Below are positions 40,486 to 52,840 of a stretch of DNA of 64,000 nucleotides, in pieces. The stretch's first letter is position 1. Each line of letters starts with the position of its first letter. This stretch comes from Lantana camara (lineage: Eukaryota > Streptophyta > Magnoliopsida > Lamiales > Verbenaceae), in the NCBI GenBank assembly GCA_037501455.1, contig CM074857.1:103201501-103265500 (forward strand), given 5' to 3'. The notes beneath the pieces were generated by a model that did no database searches, was not told the DNA's origin, and saw nothing but the letters and a program-made list of their open reading frames with translations. The position numbers were made by a program, and so were the translations under genes.

Positions 40486-42428
40486 TGTTGGAAACAGGAA
40501 TCAGAAAGCAGCGGAAATTTAAAAAATTTTCCAACAAAAGGATCTTGGACTCGGAATCGTGTATCCAAATTCGTAGAGATTAGAAACTTACTTTCTTAAT
40601 TAACTTTCTTGAAGCGTTTCAAGCCACCAAGAACGCTCTTCTCGCGGCTTGATCCCCCTGTCTTTGGTAAAGCTCGAATCTTCCAAACTTCTAACTTGAA
40701 GCTCTCTAGAGATAGTCCACTAACTTGACTACAATCTAACTAGTAAGGATGCTAGTTCTCTAGTTAGTGTTTAGGCTTAACCTAGGGTTTATTTGATCTT
40801 GGAGAAAGGATGGTGTTCAACACATGAACCAAAAGAATTCATTCACTCTCTAAGGGGAGCATGAGCTCCCCTATATATAGGAAAGGGAGTGGCCAAAAAT
40901 CCCTAGTCCTTATGGGCTAAGGATTTTGGTCCCTCTCTCCTATTACTTGATCATCAAGTAATTCCAACTTTGACTTTGAATTCTAATTCAAATCAACTTT
41001 TAAGAGAGCCAAAAAAATATCCAAACTCTTTTTGGATAATTTTATACTTTATTTATTAAATAAATAAATAACTTATTTTATCTAATTAATTAATTCATAA
41101 TTAATTAACTAGATTACTTTCTCCAAAATTAGACTTTCTTTTTAATTCAAAATTAAAACAAAGTCTATTAAATAATTAATAAATTAATTATTTAATATTT
41201 AATCAAATAAACACGTGTGGCACACGTGTCCCAATGACACGTGTCCAGTCACGTGATCCACACGTGTGGTTTCACACGTGTGGGACCCTCTAGGCCCGAT
41301 TAACTTGTTTAATCATTTTAAAGCCGCAACTCATGTAAGCAAGTTGTTGTGTGTGGCCCTCTAGGTTCTCAATTCAATTAGCAGCGACCCTAATTAATTA
41401 ATTCACTAATTAATTAATCAGTTCACAGATTAAATGACCATAGTCTAGCAACAAGTGTTTAACCCCTAGCTGAATTAGAATGTTCGGATTCAACAGAACC
41501 TTTAAGTCATTGATTCATGTGAGATACGATCCTCCTACTTACTATCTCTCAACCAAGATCTAGGGTAAGGAAATAATCAGAACCCTAATAATCCGGTCTT
41601 AAAGCTAAGTGCATTTCATATCCATTTGATCTAAATCCAAGAAACCCTTTTCTAGATGTCTTGATCTACTGCCTTGGCCAAGGACTCTATATGGCATATG
41701 AATGACTTACACAATAAGAGATCACCTTGCAAATACAAGTGTAGGTCCTTTCTTGATTCTCATTCACTTTCATGAATCACTTGTGCAGCCCCAGCATAAG
41801 CCTTGAATCAGTTGTCTAAGGCGACACCCTTTAAAGCTTATACCTAAGACTACAGAGTTAACTCATAAAGTGACATGGAATCTAAAGTCTAAGGATCAAT
41901 TAATCACATCAATGACTCGTGAGATATTTCCTAATCTGGAAGTTTCTATTTCCTGAAATAGAAAAATCATTTCCCATTTAGGAATGTTCTCACACGGGGC
42001 ACCTCAGTGAACTTACTTATAGAAGTAAGCACCCTCATGTATCACGCACGTATCAACTATACACTTTGCACCTCCATGAAACAAGGTGGTCCTTCTTAAG
42101 GGCGTGATCCCACAAGCAAGCCTTAGAGGAGTCAGGTTGACACTCCCACTGTCGGTAGGACTCATCGGCTTGGAGTATTTTGCTAATCATGACTTATGTG
42201 ATATAGGGCTCGTTTCATGAACCATTTCACCTAAATGGTAGAGTCCTAAAGTTATCAGGATTAGGGGAGTTCTCATACATGCACAGATAAAGTAAACGCA
42301 TACCAAACAAGAGCATATAAAGAAGTGTTGCCTCAATTCGTTATTTCATTCAAAGATTGTCTGTGGTTACAATAAGGAAAAACACAAAGCGGATATACAA
42401 TCGGCTTTCTAGGGTACTATTCCTAACA
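40486..42428 (-). repeat. Copia-4 3' LTR (1943 bp)
   Basis: Pairs with 48586-50527 as a direct repeat. It contains a six-fold CACGTG cluster (41213-41281) and a TATATATA box near 40871-40881. Confidence 0.92.
41213..41281. promoter_or_regulatory. Cluster of six CACGTG G-boxes in the Copia-4 3' LTR
   Basis: CACGTG starts at 41213, 41224, 41239, 41251, 41262 and 41276. Most copies sit in the longer palindrome ACACGTGT. G-boxes and ABRE sites bind bZIP and bHLH factors in light, ABA and stress responses. Confidence 0.75.
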
Positions 42429-42442
42429 ATCTCCCACTTGCC
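42429..42442 (-). other. Copia-4 polypurine tract
   Basis: On the minus strand GGGCAAGTGGGAGAT precedes the LTR start TGTTAGG. Confidence 0.8.
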
Positions 42443-42444
42443 CG

Positions 42445-45400
42445 TCAAAGCCATTCTAAAGCTACTCTAAGTCCCATCTTCTGAAGATGACCTTGGAAAG
42501 CTTCTCGACTAAGGGGTTTAGTAAGCGAATCTGCCACGTTCTCTGCTGATGTGACTCTCTCAATTTTCACATCTCCTCTTTTGATAATATCACGGATTAG
42601 GTGATACTTCCTCATAATGTGCTTGGTCCGTTGGTGAGATCTTGGTTCTCTTGCTTGAGCAACCGCCCCAGTGTTATCATAAAACACAGTAATGGGGTCT
42701 TTCATGTTAGGAGCAACATTCAACTCTTGAATGAAGTTTCTAATCCAAACACCTTCCTTAGCTGCATCATTTGCAGCTAAGTATTCGGCCTCAGTGTCGA
42801 ATCTACAGTGGTAGTTTGCTTGGAACTCTTCATACTCACTGCTCTGCCGTTTAGGCAGAAAATGTATCCTGACATTGACTTAAAATCATCTAAGTCAGAT
42901 GCAAAGCTTGCATCGCAGTATCCTTCGACAGTAAGATCTTTCTGACCTCCGTAAACTAAGAATAAATCTTTAGTACTTTTCAAGTACTTAAGAATATTCT
43001 TCACGGCAGCCGAGTGACCATCGCCAGGGTCAGATTGGAAACGACTTGTTACACTAAGTGCATAAGCCACATCCGATCGAGTACATAACATTGCATACAT
43101 TATGCTACCTATTGTTGATGCATAAGGTGTATGAGTCATTCTTTCTTTCTCAAGGTTAGTCTTAGGACACATCTTTTTAGAAAGACATGTTCCTACACTC
43201 ATAGGAAGGTTCTTAACCTTTGCTGACTCCATATTGAATCTCTTCAATACTTTGTCAATGTACATCGACTATGATAGTCTTATTAACCTTCTAGATCTAT
43301 CTCGATAGATTTTAATTTCAAGGATATAGGACGCATCACCAAGATCTTTCATCTCGAATTGGTTTGATAACCACAACTTAGTCACTTTCATGTCATCCTT
43401 CGAATTCCCAATAAGAAGGATGTCATCAACATAAAGTACTAAGAATTGCACTGAGGTCTCCAATTCCTTTCTATACACACATGATTCATTCGAAATTTGA
43501 ATGAAGCCAAACGCTTTGACTGATTCATCAAATCGAATGTTCCAATTCCTAGAAGCCTGTTTCAATCCATAGATTGATCTTTAGAGTTTGCAAACCTTTT
43601 GCTCACTCCCACTGAATGTGAAACCTATGGGTTGCTCTATATAAATGTCTTTATCAATGTCACCATTGAGAAAGGCAGTTTTCACATCCCTTTGACATAT
43701 CTCATAGTCATAATATGCAGCAGTGGCAAGCATGATCCGAATAGACTTTTGCATTGCAACTGGCGAAAAGGTTTCATCAAAGTCCACGCCGGGTCTTTGA
43801 GTGAATCCTTTTGCAACCAGTCTTGCTTTGTAGGCTGCAATGCTTCCATCAACTCCAAGCTTTCTCTTAAAGATCCATTTGCAACCTATGGGTTTGACCC
43901 CATCAGGCAAATCTACCAAGGTGCAAACTTGGTTGGAGTTCATGGAATCCATTTCGGATTTCATGGCTTCTATCCACTGTTCAGAGTCAGAATCTGAAAG
44001 TGCCTCCTCATATGTTAAAGGATCATTATCCTCTTGAGAGATTTCATGGAAGAATCCATACCATCTCTCCGGCTGTCTAGGAGTGCATTCAGAACGCCTT
44101 AGAGGTATCGAAATTCGTGATTGGTTGTCGTTGATCAGGAGGGGACGTTTCTTCAGTGGGTGGCGTGGGGTCACTTTGTACTTCCTCTAATTCTATGATC
44201 TTACCTTTCTTTTCTTTAAGGAACGGTTCCTCCAGAAAAGTGGCATTTCTGGAAATAAACACCTTTTGCTCAGATTGATCGTAGAAGTAGTATCCCATGG
44301 ATTCTTTAGGATAACCTACAAAGTAGCATAAGTTAGAACGGGATTCTAACTTATCTCCCACTGTCCTCTTCACGTAAGTAGGATAACCCCAAATTCTTAA
44401 GTAAGAATAACTAGGGATTTTTCCATGCCACATTTAATAGGGCGTTTTAGGGACTGCCTTAGAGGGAACTAGATTCAAAATCTTTGCTGCACTTTCTAGG
44501 GCATAACCCCAGAAAGAAGGTGGTAAGTCAGTGAAACTCATCATGGAACGAACCATATCAAGTAGAGTTCGATTCCTTCTCTCAGAAACTCCATTAAGCT
44601 GAGGAGTTCCCGGAGGAGTCCACTGAGAGATAATCCCATTATCTTTGAGATGATTAAGGAATTCTTCACTAAGATACTCGCCTCCTCGATTAGATCGAAG
44701 TGCTTTGATCTTGTGACCAGTTTGACTCTCAACCTCCTTTTGAAATTCTAGGAATTTCTTAAAAGCTTCAGATTTATACTTCATTAAGTATACATAACCA
44801 TACCGACTAAAGTCATCAGTAAAGGTTATGAAATACTGATGATTGTTTCTAGTGCTTACACTAAGCGGTCCACAAACATCAGTATGGATCAAATCCAAGA
44901 CCTTAGTGGCGCGTTCTACAGTTCCTTTAAAAGGAACTTTGGACATTTTTCCTTTGAGACAGGATTCGTAAGAAGTCAACTCTTTGAGATCATTTTCAGA
45001 GAATGATCCTAAAGTATTTATCTTACTAATTATGTTCTTGGAAATGTGTCCTAATCTAGCGTGCCATAAGGGAGCTGAAACTTTGTCATCTCTCTTACGT
45101 TTAGTTTCTTGTTGTATATTCATAATATTGATATTTTGAGTTAGATAAAGTCCATTACTTAGAGTACCGAACGGAAGAGTTGTCCCATTTGATAAAGTAT
45201 TTACCATTCTTAATATAAGTTTCATAACCTTCATAATCTAAAATTGGAACTGAAATTGTATTACGAATAATGCTCGGTACATAAAGGACTTTATTTAAAA
45301 CTTACTCAAAACTACCTAAATCTAATCTAATTGTGCCTAAAGCTCGAGCTTCAACATTTGAGCCATTGCCGATCTTCAAGTCACATTCTTCTTCTCTTAG

Positions 45401-45530
45401 TTGTTGGACTTCATTTAGCATCTGTACATCATTACAGATATGAGCTCCACAACCGGTATCAAGTACCCAAGAACTAAAATAATAGAAAGATTTACTTCAA
45501 CGAGAAACATACCTTTCTTTAGAGTAGCCT
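42445..45530 (-). pseudogene. pol: Copia-4 pol: protease, integrase, RT, RNase H
   Basis: Minus strand, in order: protease start SWVLDTGCGAHICND (about 45480-45440); GAG-pre-integrase PLWHARLGHISKNI (45070); integrase with IHTDVCGPLS, FTDDFSRYGYVY, LRSNRGGEY (the usual D is N in RSNRGG) and NGVSERRNRT; RT with GCKWIFKRK, RDVKTAFLNGDI and YVDDILLIGN (near 43435); RNase H with EGYCDASFASDLDD, TVFYDNTGAVAQAREP and ADSLTKPL. It is broken at about 45180-45235, 44434, 44090, 43580, 43567 and 42775 by stops or shifts. Confidence 0.88.
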
Positions 45531-45539
45531 TGTACTCTG

Positions 45540-46335
45540 GGCAGTTTCTCCTCCAATGTCCCGCTTTGCCACAATGGAAGCAAACATCCTCTTTTTTATC
45601 ACGTTTCTTCTTTTGGGCCTTCCCCTTCGAAACGCCACCAGTGGGCCTAAGGGGTTTCTTCTTCTTCTTTTAGGCTTTCTTGCCCTTACCTTTAGAAGGC
45701 CCAGAAGAGGAAGATGGAGCATTCACCATCAGAACCTTATTGTCCTTCTTGATCGTGCTTTCAGCAGTCACAAGCTGACTAATCAGCTCAGCTACAGTAG
45801 CACCAGCATGATTCATATTGAAGTTAAGGACAAATGGGTTGAATGATGGTGGGAGCGAAGCTAGCAACAAATCCACTGAAAGCTCATCTTTCAATGGCAT
45901 GTCCATGGAAGCAAGTTTCTCAGTAAGGGCGAGAAACTTGAGTCCATATTCATGGACACTTGAACCTTCCCTCATTCTCAAGTGGAACAATTCCTTTGAA
46001 GTGTTATACCTTGTAACACGTTTATGAGGGCGGTAGAGTTGCTCTAAGTGGTCGTAAATCTCCCAAGCAAATTCCATGGCCTCATGTTGCCTTTGCAAGT
46101 CCGGAGATATGTTAGCCAACATAAGGCAACGGGCTTGGAGATTATCATCCTTCCACTTCTGGATCGCGTCCCGCTCGGCCCGAGTGGGATCGTCCCCTTC
46201 GGGACTAGGCTCCCCTTCGAAGAGAACATAAGTTCTCTTCTCAGAATTTAAAATGATTTTTAGATTCCTCAGCTGATCAGAATAGTTGGGACCAGTCAAC
46301 TTATTTGACTCGAGGATCGATACAAGAGGGTTTTT
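45540..46335 (-). pseudogene. gag: Copia-4 gag
   Basis: Minus strand: LTGPNYSDQLRNLKIILNSE, then WEIYDHLEQLYRPHKRVTRY, LHLRMREGSSVHEY and LPPSFNPFVLNFNMNHAG, a UBN2-type copia gag. It ends SSGPSKGKGKKA with a stop at 45670, then the knuckle CFHCGKAGHWRRNC (about 45590-45550). Where ATG would be expected (before ATKNPLVSILESN, near 46345) there is ATA, so the start codon seems lost; Copia-5 has CTG at the same codon. Confidence 0.82.
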
Positions 46336-46550
46336 GGTTGCTATTTCAAAACACGTAGAGAATCACAGAATCTACGACCTAAATGGTAAAACAGAGAACT
46401 AGTGAGCATGCTGAATTATAACGATATACAAAAGATAAGGTCTTTAATCTAATGTAGCTGCCACAGTTTTTCAAAGATCTATAATTCCCAAAGATCTAAG
46501 AGGAACACCTTTCCCAATGGGTACTAAGATCCTAAGCATTTTACCTTGAA

Positions 46551-46870
46551 CCCACGACTCGCGGACATTCTAAGTAAAACCCTAGGTAGATACAACTTAC
46601 CAATTCTAACACCTTTAGAACTCTTAGTAATTGTTTTTGCATCACCTATATTTCAATATGGACCCACGACTCGTGCGACATCCATATTTACTTAGGCGTT
46701 AAGCTAGACCCATCAATCATAAGATCATGATCAAAACTTAGTTCGAACGACCCACGACTAGTGGACATCACCCTTGCCAAAATTGACCACGAAATATTGA
46801 TCATTTAAAATGATCAATTAGGTAACTAAGAACTAATAAGCTCCACTAGCTATCCCACGACTCGCGGACA
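46551..46870 (-). repeat. Phased CCCACGACTCGTG-type motif, four copies (Copia-4 leader)
   Basis: Copies start at 46551, 46663, 46751 and 46854 on the plus strand, each close to CCCACGACTCG(C/T)G.GACA. Spacings are 112, 88 and 103 bases. The core CACGA-C-TCGTG is an 11-base palindrome. The sequence between copies is unrelated. Confidence 0.75.
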
Positions 46871-48009
46871 ATAACTAGCTTCACTTACTAAACTTAAAAC
46901 CTATTGATGGAATGCTAGGAATTTAATTCAAAATTTGCAACTCGAATTAAACACCTATTTATTCGAAATTAGCTTAATATTTAATGGGAAATTTTCAAAT
47001 CAACCGGAGAGTTGTCCGGTTCGACCTCACCAACATATATGTTATTCAATTTTATTAGTCTTGATTAATGCAAGTACAACTTAAATGCATTTCACACAAG
47101 CACAAAAACAGATAACATGTCCTAACATGCTACTAACATGTGATGATCATGGGTTCTACCTATCTTATGCGTGATATGTGGGAGCCACTCCACAATCACA
47201 AGTTCTAACATACATGCTACATAAACAGTTTAAATTACATAAGGGAAAGCGGTAGCAAAATACGAGCCCTATCTCTATTACATTCTCAATTGAGATTCCC
47301 CTCCCTAACATTTTGAGGGGTCTTCACTTATGGCCTCCTTGTTACTTGAATGTGGTCCATCTTACTCCATGGGTGCATTGTCTCCAAAATGAAAATAAAA
47401 CCTTACCACCTATTATACTCTCAAATTACAATAAAAAGAAAAAGACATAAAATAATAAGGCTCAATCTTCGTATTGGCCTTAGACAATTACACGGGGCAT
47501 ACCCCGGCCTCAAAAGCAGTAATATGGAAAGCTACATAATAAATCACATAACAGTACGCACATAAGTGAGGCTCCAACCTCAATTGAAAAATGCAACTAT
47601 AGAGCTCCAACCCCAATTTAAACCATTCATGTGCATAAATTAAAACCATACATAGACTAGTACCTATGATCACCTAACATGCTTTTGCGAGAATTTAAAT
47701 TTAGCCAATAAATTAAAATTCCCGTTTCAAGTCCTAATGACTTAAAACACGACTTGATGCGACTCTTATTTATAAAAGCTTTCAATAAATCCCAAATTAG
47801 CAAAAACTAATAAAATTCCAATTAATTTCTGAAAATTAATAATTTTATCAAAGATGTAGTTTCCCAAAATATAAACCGTTTCTATTTCTCAAAAATCCCA
47901 ATTTTAAATTTTATTCAAAAAATTAAAATAAATATTTATAAAATAAAAATTTTAAAATTAAAATAAAATTGGAACTGGATTGCACGAAATACGAAAATGG
48001 ATCACGAAA

Positions 48010-48305
48010 AACGGGGCCCGTACGCCAAAGGGGTTGCGCCAGTAGCAAGCGCGCGCGCGAAAGGCGCGCACAGCTCGAGGTGCGCCCCTCCCGGACAATT
48101 GCGGGCGGCCTTGGCGACAGATCCCGCACACCTTGCGGGATCGTCGCCCAGCCTGGGCGGGCGATGGCTGCCACTCTCGGCAGCCCTGGGCGGTGACGGG
48201 CGGGCGCGCCTAGCGTGCGGGAGGTGCTGGGTGGTCACCCTGCTCGCGCCTAGTCCAGGCGGGCGATGCGCGCGAAGTCCGCGCGCGCGGGGTTTCGCGT
48301 GTTCG
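48010..48305. other. GC-rich hairpin block in the Copia-4 leader
   Basis: Against AT-rich surroundings this block is dominated by G and C. 48113-48148 folds as GGCGAC-a-GATCCCGCA / TGCGGGATC-GTCGCC (15 paired bases, 5-base loop). GCTGCC...GGCAGC (48166-48183) and CGCCCAG/CTGGGCG (48145-48159) follow. Confidence 0.65.
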
Positions 48306-48570
48306 TCGTAATCCGGGTTTTCGTTTCATGTTTTCGTTCAAAAGCAAAACCAATCCAAGAAATCCATAAACAGTTTATACAGTTTCAAATCTAAAATAGT
48401 TTTCAAAAATTAAATTTTATAAAAACCAATTTTCAGAAACTTTCAGGAAAAAATACAGTTTCGTAATTCAGGCTTTCTAAAACAATTACAAATACTCAAT
48501 CGCATCAAGCCTAAGAATTTCTACCAAATTCAGTGAAGTGGATACGAATCAGAAACACGATTAACGAGGT

Positions 48571-48583
48571 GGCTCTGATACCA
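48571..48583 (-). other. Copia-4 primer binding site
   Basis: Minus strand TGGTATCAGAGCC, complementary to initiator Met tRNA, two bases from the LTR. Confidence 0.88.
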
Positions 48584-48585
48584 CT

Positions 48586-50527
48586 TGTTGGAAACAGGAA
48601 TCAGAAAGCAACGAAAATTTAAAAAATTTTCCAACAAAAGGATCTTGGACTCGCAATCGTGTATCCAAATTCGTAGAGATTAGAAACTTACTTTCTTAAT
48701 TAACTTTCTTGAAGCGTTTCAAGCCACCCAAGAATGCTCTTCTCGCGGCTGATCCTCTCTGCTTGGTAAAGCTCGAATCTTCAAAACTTCTAACTTGAAG
48801 CTCTCTAGAGATAGTCCACCAACTTGACTACAATCTAACTTGTAAGGATGCTAGTTCCCTAGTTAGTGTTTAGGCTTAACCTAGGGTTTATTTGATCTTG
48901 GAGAAAGGATGGTGTTCAACACATGAACCAAAAGAATTCAATCACTCTCTAAGGGGAGCATGAGCTCCCCTATATATAGGAAAGGGAGTGGCCGAAAATC
49001 CCTAGTCCTTATGGGCTAAGGATTTTGGTCCCTCTCTCCTATTACTTGATCATCAAGTAATTCCAACTTTGACTTTGAATTCTAATTCAAATCAACTTTT
49101 AAGAGAGCCAAAAAAATATCCAAACTCCTTTTGGATAATTTTATACTTTATTTATTAAATAAATAAATAACTTATTTTATCTAATTAATTAATTCATAAT
49201 TAATTAACTAGATTATTTTCTCCAAAATTAGACTCTCTTTTTAATTCAAAATTAAACCAAAGTCTATTAAATAATTAATAAATTAATTATTTAATATTTA
49301 ATCAAATAAACACGTGTGGCACACGTGTCCCAATGACACATGTCCAGTCACGTGACCCACACGTGTGGTTTCACACGTGTGGGACCCTCTAGGCCCTATT
49401 AACTTGTTTAATCATTTTAAAGCCTCAACTCATGTAACCAAGTTGTTGTGTGTGACCCTCTAGGTTCTCAATTCAATTAGCAGTGACCCTAATTAATTAA
49501 TTCACTAATTAATTAATCAGTTCACAGATTAAACGACCATAATCTAGCAACAGGTGTTTAACCCCTAGTTGAATTGGAATGTTCGGATTCGACAGAATCT
49601 TTAAGTCATTGATTCATGTGAGATACAATCCTCCTACTTACTATCTCTCAACCAAGATCTAGGGCAAGGGAATAATCAGAACCCTAATAATCCGGTCTTA
49701 AAGCTAAGTGCATTTCATATCCATTTGATCTCAATCCAAGAAACCCTTTTCTTGATGTCTTGATCTACTGCCTTGGCCAAGGACTCCATATGGCATATGA
49801 ATGACTTACACAATAAGAGATCACCTTGCAAATACAGGTGTAGGTCTTTTCTTGATTCTCATTCACCTTCATGAATCACTTGTGCAGCCCCAGCATAAGC
49901 CTTGAATCAGTTGTCTAAGGCGACACCCTTTAAAGCTTATACCTAAGACTACAGAGTTAACTCATAAAGTGATATGGAACCTCAAGTCTAAGGATCAATT
50001 AATCACATCAATGACTCGTGAGATATTTTCTAATCTAGAAGTTTCTATTTCCTAAAATAGAAACTTCCTTTCCCATTTAGGAATGTTTTCACACGGGGCA
50101 CCTCAGTGAACTTACTTATGGAAGTAAGCACCCTCATGTATCAAGCACGTATCAACTATAAACTTTGCACCTCCATGAAACAAGGTGGTCCTTCTTAAGG
50201 GCGTGATCCCACAAGCAAGCCTTAGAGGAGTCAGGTTGACACTCCCACTGTCGGTAGGACTCATCGACTCGGAGTATTTTGCTAATCATGACTTATGTGA
50301 TATAGGGCTTGTTTCATGAACCATTTCACCTAAATGATAGAGTCCTAAAGTCATCAGGATTAGGGGAGTTCTCATACATGCACAGATAAAGTAAACACAT
50401 ACCAAACAAGAGCATATAAAGAAGTGTTGCCTCAATTCGTTATTTCATTCAAAGATTGTCTGTGATTACGATAAGGAAAAGCACAAAGCGGACATACAAT
50501 CGGCTTTCTAGGGCACTATTCCTAACA
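48586..50527 (-). repeat. Copia-4 5' LTR (1942 bp)
   Basis: The promoter copy of the LTR. The CTATATATAG box (48969-48978) lies about 330 bases downstream, in the sense of transcription, of the CACGTG cluster at 49311-49379. Confidence 0.92.
49311..49379. promoter_or_regulatory. Cluster of five CACGTG G-boxes in the Copia-4 5' LTR
   Basis: CACGTG starts at 49311, 49322, 49349, 49360 and 49374. The sixth position (49337) has mutated to CACATG. This is the copy that would drive transcription of the element. Confidence 0.75.
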
Positions 50528-52367
50528 GTATCTTGATAATTGTGCCACCAATCATATGTGTGGTCGAAAGGAGCTATTCACAGAATTAGACGAAACAGTT
50601 CATGGACAAGTAACTTTTGGAAATGATTCACATGCAGAAGTAAAAGGCAAAGGCAAAGTTGTAATAACACAAAAGAATGGAGAAAAGAAGTACATTTCAG
50701 ATGTTTATTACGTACCAGCTTTGAAAATCATTCTCATAAGCTTTGGTCAGCTTCTTGAAAAATGATATGAAGTGTATATGAAAGATTGCTCACTTGCCAT
50801 AAAAAATAAAGATGGAGAATTAGTTGCACAAGCTAATATGACACGAAATCGTCTCTTCACCATTGATATTGAGTCAGGTGAAATAAAATGCATGAAGACA
50901 ATAATGAAAGATGATTCGTGGCTGTGGCATTTAAGGTACGGGCATCTTGAATTTTCCGGCTTAAAGCTATTGTCGACAGCAAACATGGTGAATGGATTAC
51001 CAAAAATTACTCCTCCCGATCAATTGTACGAAGCTTGCATTAAAGGAAAACAATATAGACAAAAATTTGAAGTTGGAAAATCGCGAAGATCTAAAAGACC
51101 ACTCGAGATTATACACTCCGACATAGCAGGACCGTACGATATAGAATCACTCGGCGAAAACAGGTATTATATTACCTTTATTGATGATTTTAGTAGAAAA
51201 TGTTGGGTCTATTTTCTTAAAGAAAAATCAGAAGCTCTTGATAAATTCAAGGAGTTCAAAGCAATGGTAGAAAAGCAGAGTGGGCAATATGTGAAGATAT
51301 TAAGAACAGATAGAGGAGGTGAGTATACGGGAAAATTATATGAAGACTTCTGTAAAGAGCATGGAATTATTCATCTGTTGACAGCTAGATATACGCCACA
51401 ACAAAATGGAATTGCAAAAAGGAAAAAATCGTACCATTCTTGATATGCCAAGGAGTATGGTGAAAGGAAAACACCTCCCGAGAACCTTTTGGGCTGAAGC
51501 TGTTAAATGTTCATCTTATTTATTGAATCGATGCCCAACAAAGAGTGTAAAATATAAGACACCAGAGGAAGTTTGGAGTGGTTACAAACCAACTGTTGGA
51601 CACTTGAAAATTTTCGGACGCATTGCATATGCTCACATTCTTGAAAAGTTAAGAAAAAAAACTTGATGATAAAGGAGAAAAGTGCATCTTCATAGGTTAC
51701 GACAAAAGAAGTAAGGCCTATAGACTGTATAATCCTCTTACTAAGAAATTGATTATCTTAAGAGATGTCGAGTTTGATGAAGCAGATTATTGGAGATGGA
51801 GCAAAAGAAGAAAAAAAAGTTGAAGGACTATTATTTAGTAATGATAAAAATGACGATGATTTTGTTGAAGATGATGAGCAAGGCAGTGACCAAAGTCCTG
51901 ATACAACAACCCCTTCATCACCAACAAATGGCAGTAGCAGCAACACCTCAGATGTAAAATCCACAAAAACACGGAGTCTTAATGACATCTATAATTCTAC
52001 AGAACCCGTGGAGACACCGTTTGATTATTCACTACTTTGCTTAATGACAGAATGTGATCCAGTAACTTTCGAAGAAGCAATAGAAGATACAAAATGGAAG
52101 AAAGCAATGGATGATGAAATTGCAGCCATAAAAAGAAACGATACATGGGAATTAACAAACTCACCAGTATCACATAGCCGAAGCAAATACATTGATACAA
52201 AGTATCATTTCATCCGAGAGCAAGTGAAAAATAAAAATGTGGAGCTGGTCCATTGCAGGGCAGAATCTCAGTTAGCGGATATCTTTACGAAGCCACTGAA
52301 AGCAGATACATTTTACAAGCTCAAAGAAAAGCTAAGAATGAGAATCAGGTTTGAGGGGGAGTGTTAG
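50528..52367 (+). pseudogene. pol: Copia-3 pol: protease, integrase, RT-deleted tail
   Basis: The protease region continues after the nested element (DNCATNHMCGRKELFTEL). A stop at 50763 precedes the GAG-pre-integrase segment ([15 protein letters not shown] ... CIKGKQ). The integrase core has [27 protein letters not shown] and [11 protein letters not shown], where the catalytic Glu of the usual VAER is Lys. A frameshift at 51410 and stops near 51665 and 51825 follow. At about 52167 the sequence passes in frame from the start of RT (KRNDTWELTNSP) to the end of RNase H (YIDTKYHFIREQV ... DIFTKPL), so RT is absent. Confidence 0.85.
52351..52361 (+). other. Copia-3 polypurine tract
   Basis: TTGAGGGGGAG immediately before the 3' LTR; nearly the same as the Copia-1 tract. 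Confidence 0.85.
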
Positions 52368-52835
52368 AATTTTCAAACCCATTCTAGAAATGTCTTGAAG
52401 ATCAATTAGAAATCCAAATTTGACAAGGAACTAGGAATCCAAGTTTGACAAGGAATTGAGAATACAAGTTTGATAAGGAATTGAGAATACAAATTTGACA
52501 AGGAATTGCTCAAGAAATTTTATGAAGATAAGGCAACGAAGCATGAGTTGGCGTGATCAAGAAATGTATAGAAACATTAAAGCTTGTAGTGGCAAAATTG
52601 AAAGCAAACTCCAAGATGCTAGAGACTTCTTTAATGACGGTTAGTATTAGTGTAAATATAGGTTAGATGTATCTTACAAAAAGAGGTTAGAAAAATTAGA
52701 AAGAAATGTGTGTGTAAAAACTAGCCGCAACTAGTTTGAAGAGAAAGAGAAATAGTTGAGGGCTTGTACTCTTGTATCTATATCTCGTGTGAAATAAAGA
52801 ATTTAGCACGTTTGGGCACATCATCGCTTCCATCA
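52362..52835 (+). repeat. Copia-3 3' LTR (474 bp)
   Basis: Mirrors the 5' LTR including the 25-bp unit array, and is followed by the GTCAC duplication. Confidence 0.93.
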
Positions 52836-52840
52836 GTCAC

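Larger units (their letters stand above)
46340..48570 (-). other. Copia-4 long leader between primer site and gag
   Basis: No conserved coding. It contains a phased four-copy motif (46551-46870), AT-rich stretches and a very GC-rich block at 48010-48305 full of short hairpins next to the primer site. The same architecture occurs in Copia-5. Confidence 0.7.
40486..50527 (-). mobile_element. Copia-4: complete minus-strand Ty1/copia element with 1.94-kb LTRs, nested in Copia-3
   Basis: The ends are TGTTGG ... CCTAACA and the target duplication is GTATC (40481-40485 and 50528-50532). The 5' LTR (in element sense) is 48586-50527, the primer site is at 48583-48571, the leader runs 48570 to about 46340, gag about 46335-45540, pol 45530-42445, purine tract 42442-42429 and 3' LTR 42428-40486. 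LTRs differ at about 66 of 1942 positions by eye. Gag and pol are damaged by stops and frameshifts. The long LTR and the 2.2-kb leader are unusual for a copia element. Copia-5 belongs to the same family. Confidence 0.93.
38874..52835 (+). mobile_element. Copia-3: Ty1/copia element split by nested Copia-4
   Basis: LTRs of 473 and 474 bp differ at about 16 positions. The target duplication is GTCAC (38869-38873 and 52836-52840). The primer site TGGTATCAGAGCC follows the 5' LTR by one base and the purine tract TTGAGGGGGAG precedes the 3' LTR. Gag lies left of the nested element and protease-integrase right of it. Copia-4 inserted in the protease start with duplication GTATC. RT and most of RNase H are missing through an in-frame deletion near 52167, so the element is non-autonomous. 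Confidence 0.93.

Noticed and set aside
41213..41281. Regularly spaced CACGTG repeats as a CRISPR-like array
   Set aside because: Units are 6-8 bases with 5-9 base gaps, in a plant LTR, with no cas genes; they are transcription-factor sites.
48010..48305. GC-rich block as a bacterial contaminant or rRNA piece
   Set aside because: It lies between the primer site and gag of Copia-4, and Copia-5 has an analogous block; there is no rRNA motif or bacterial gene.
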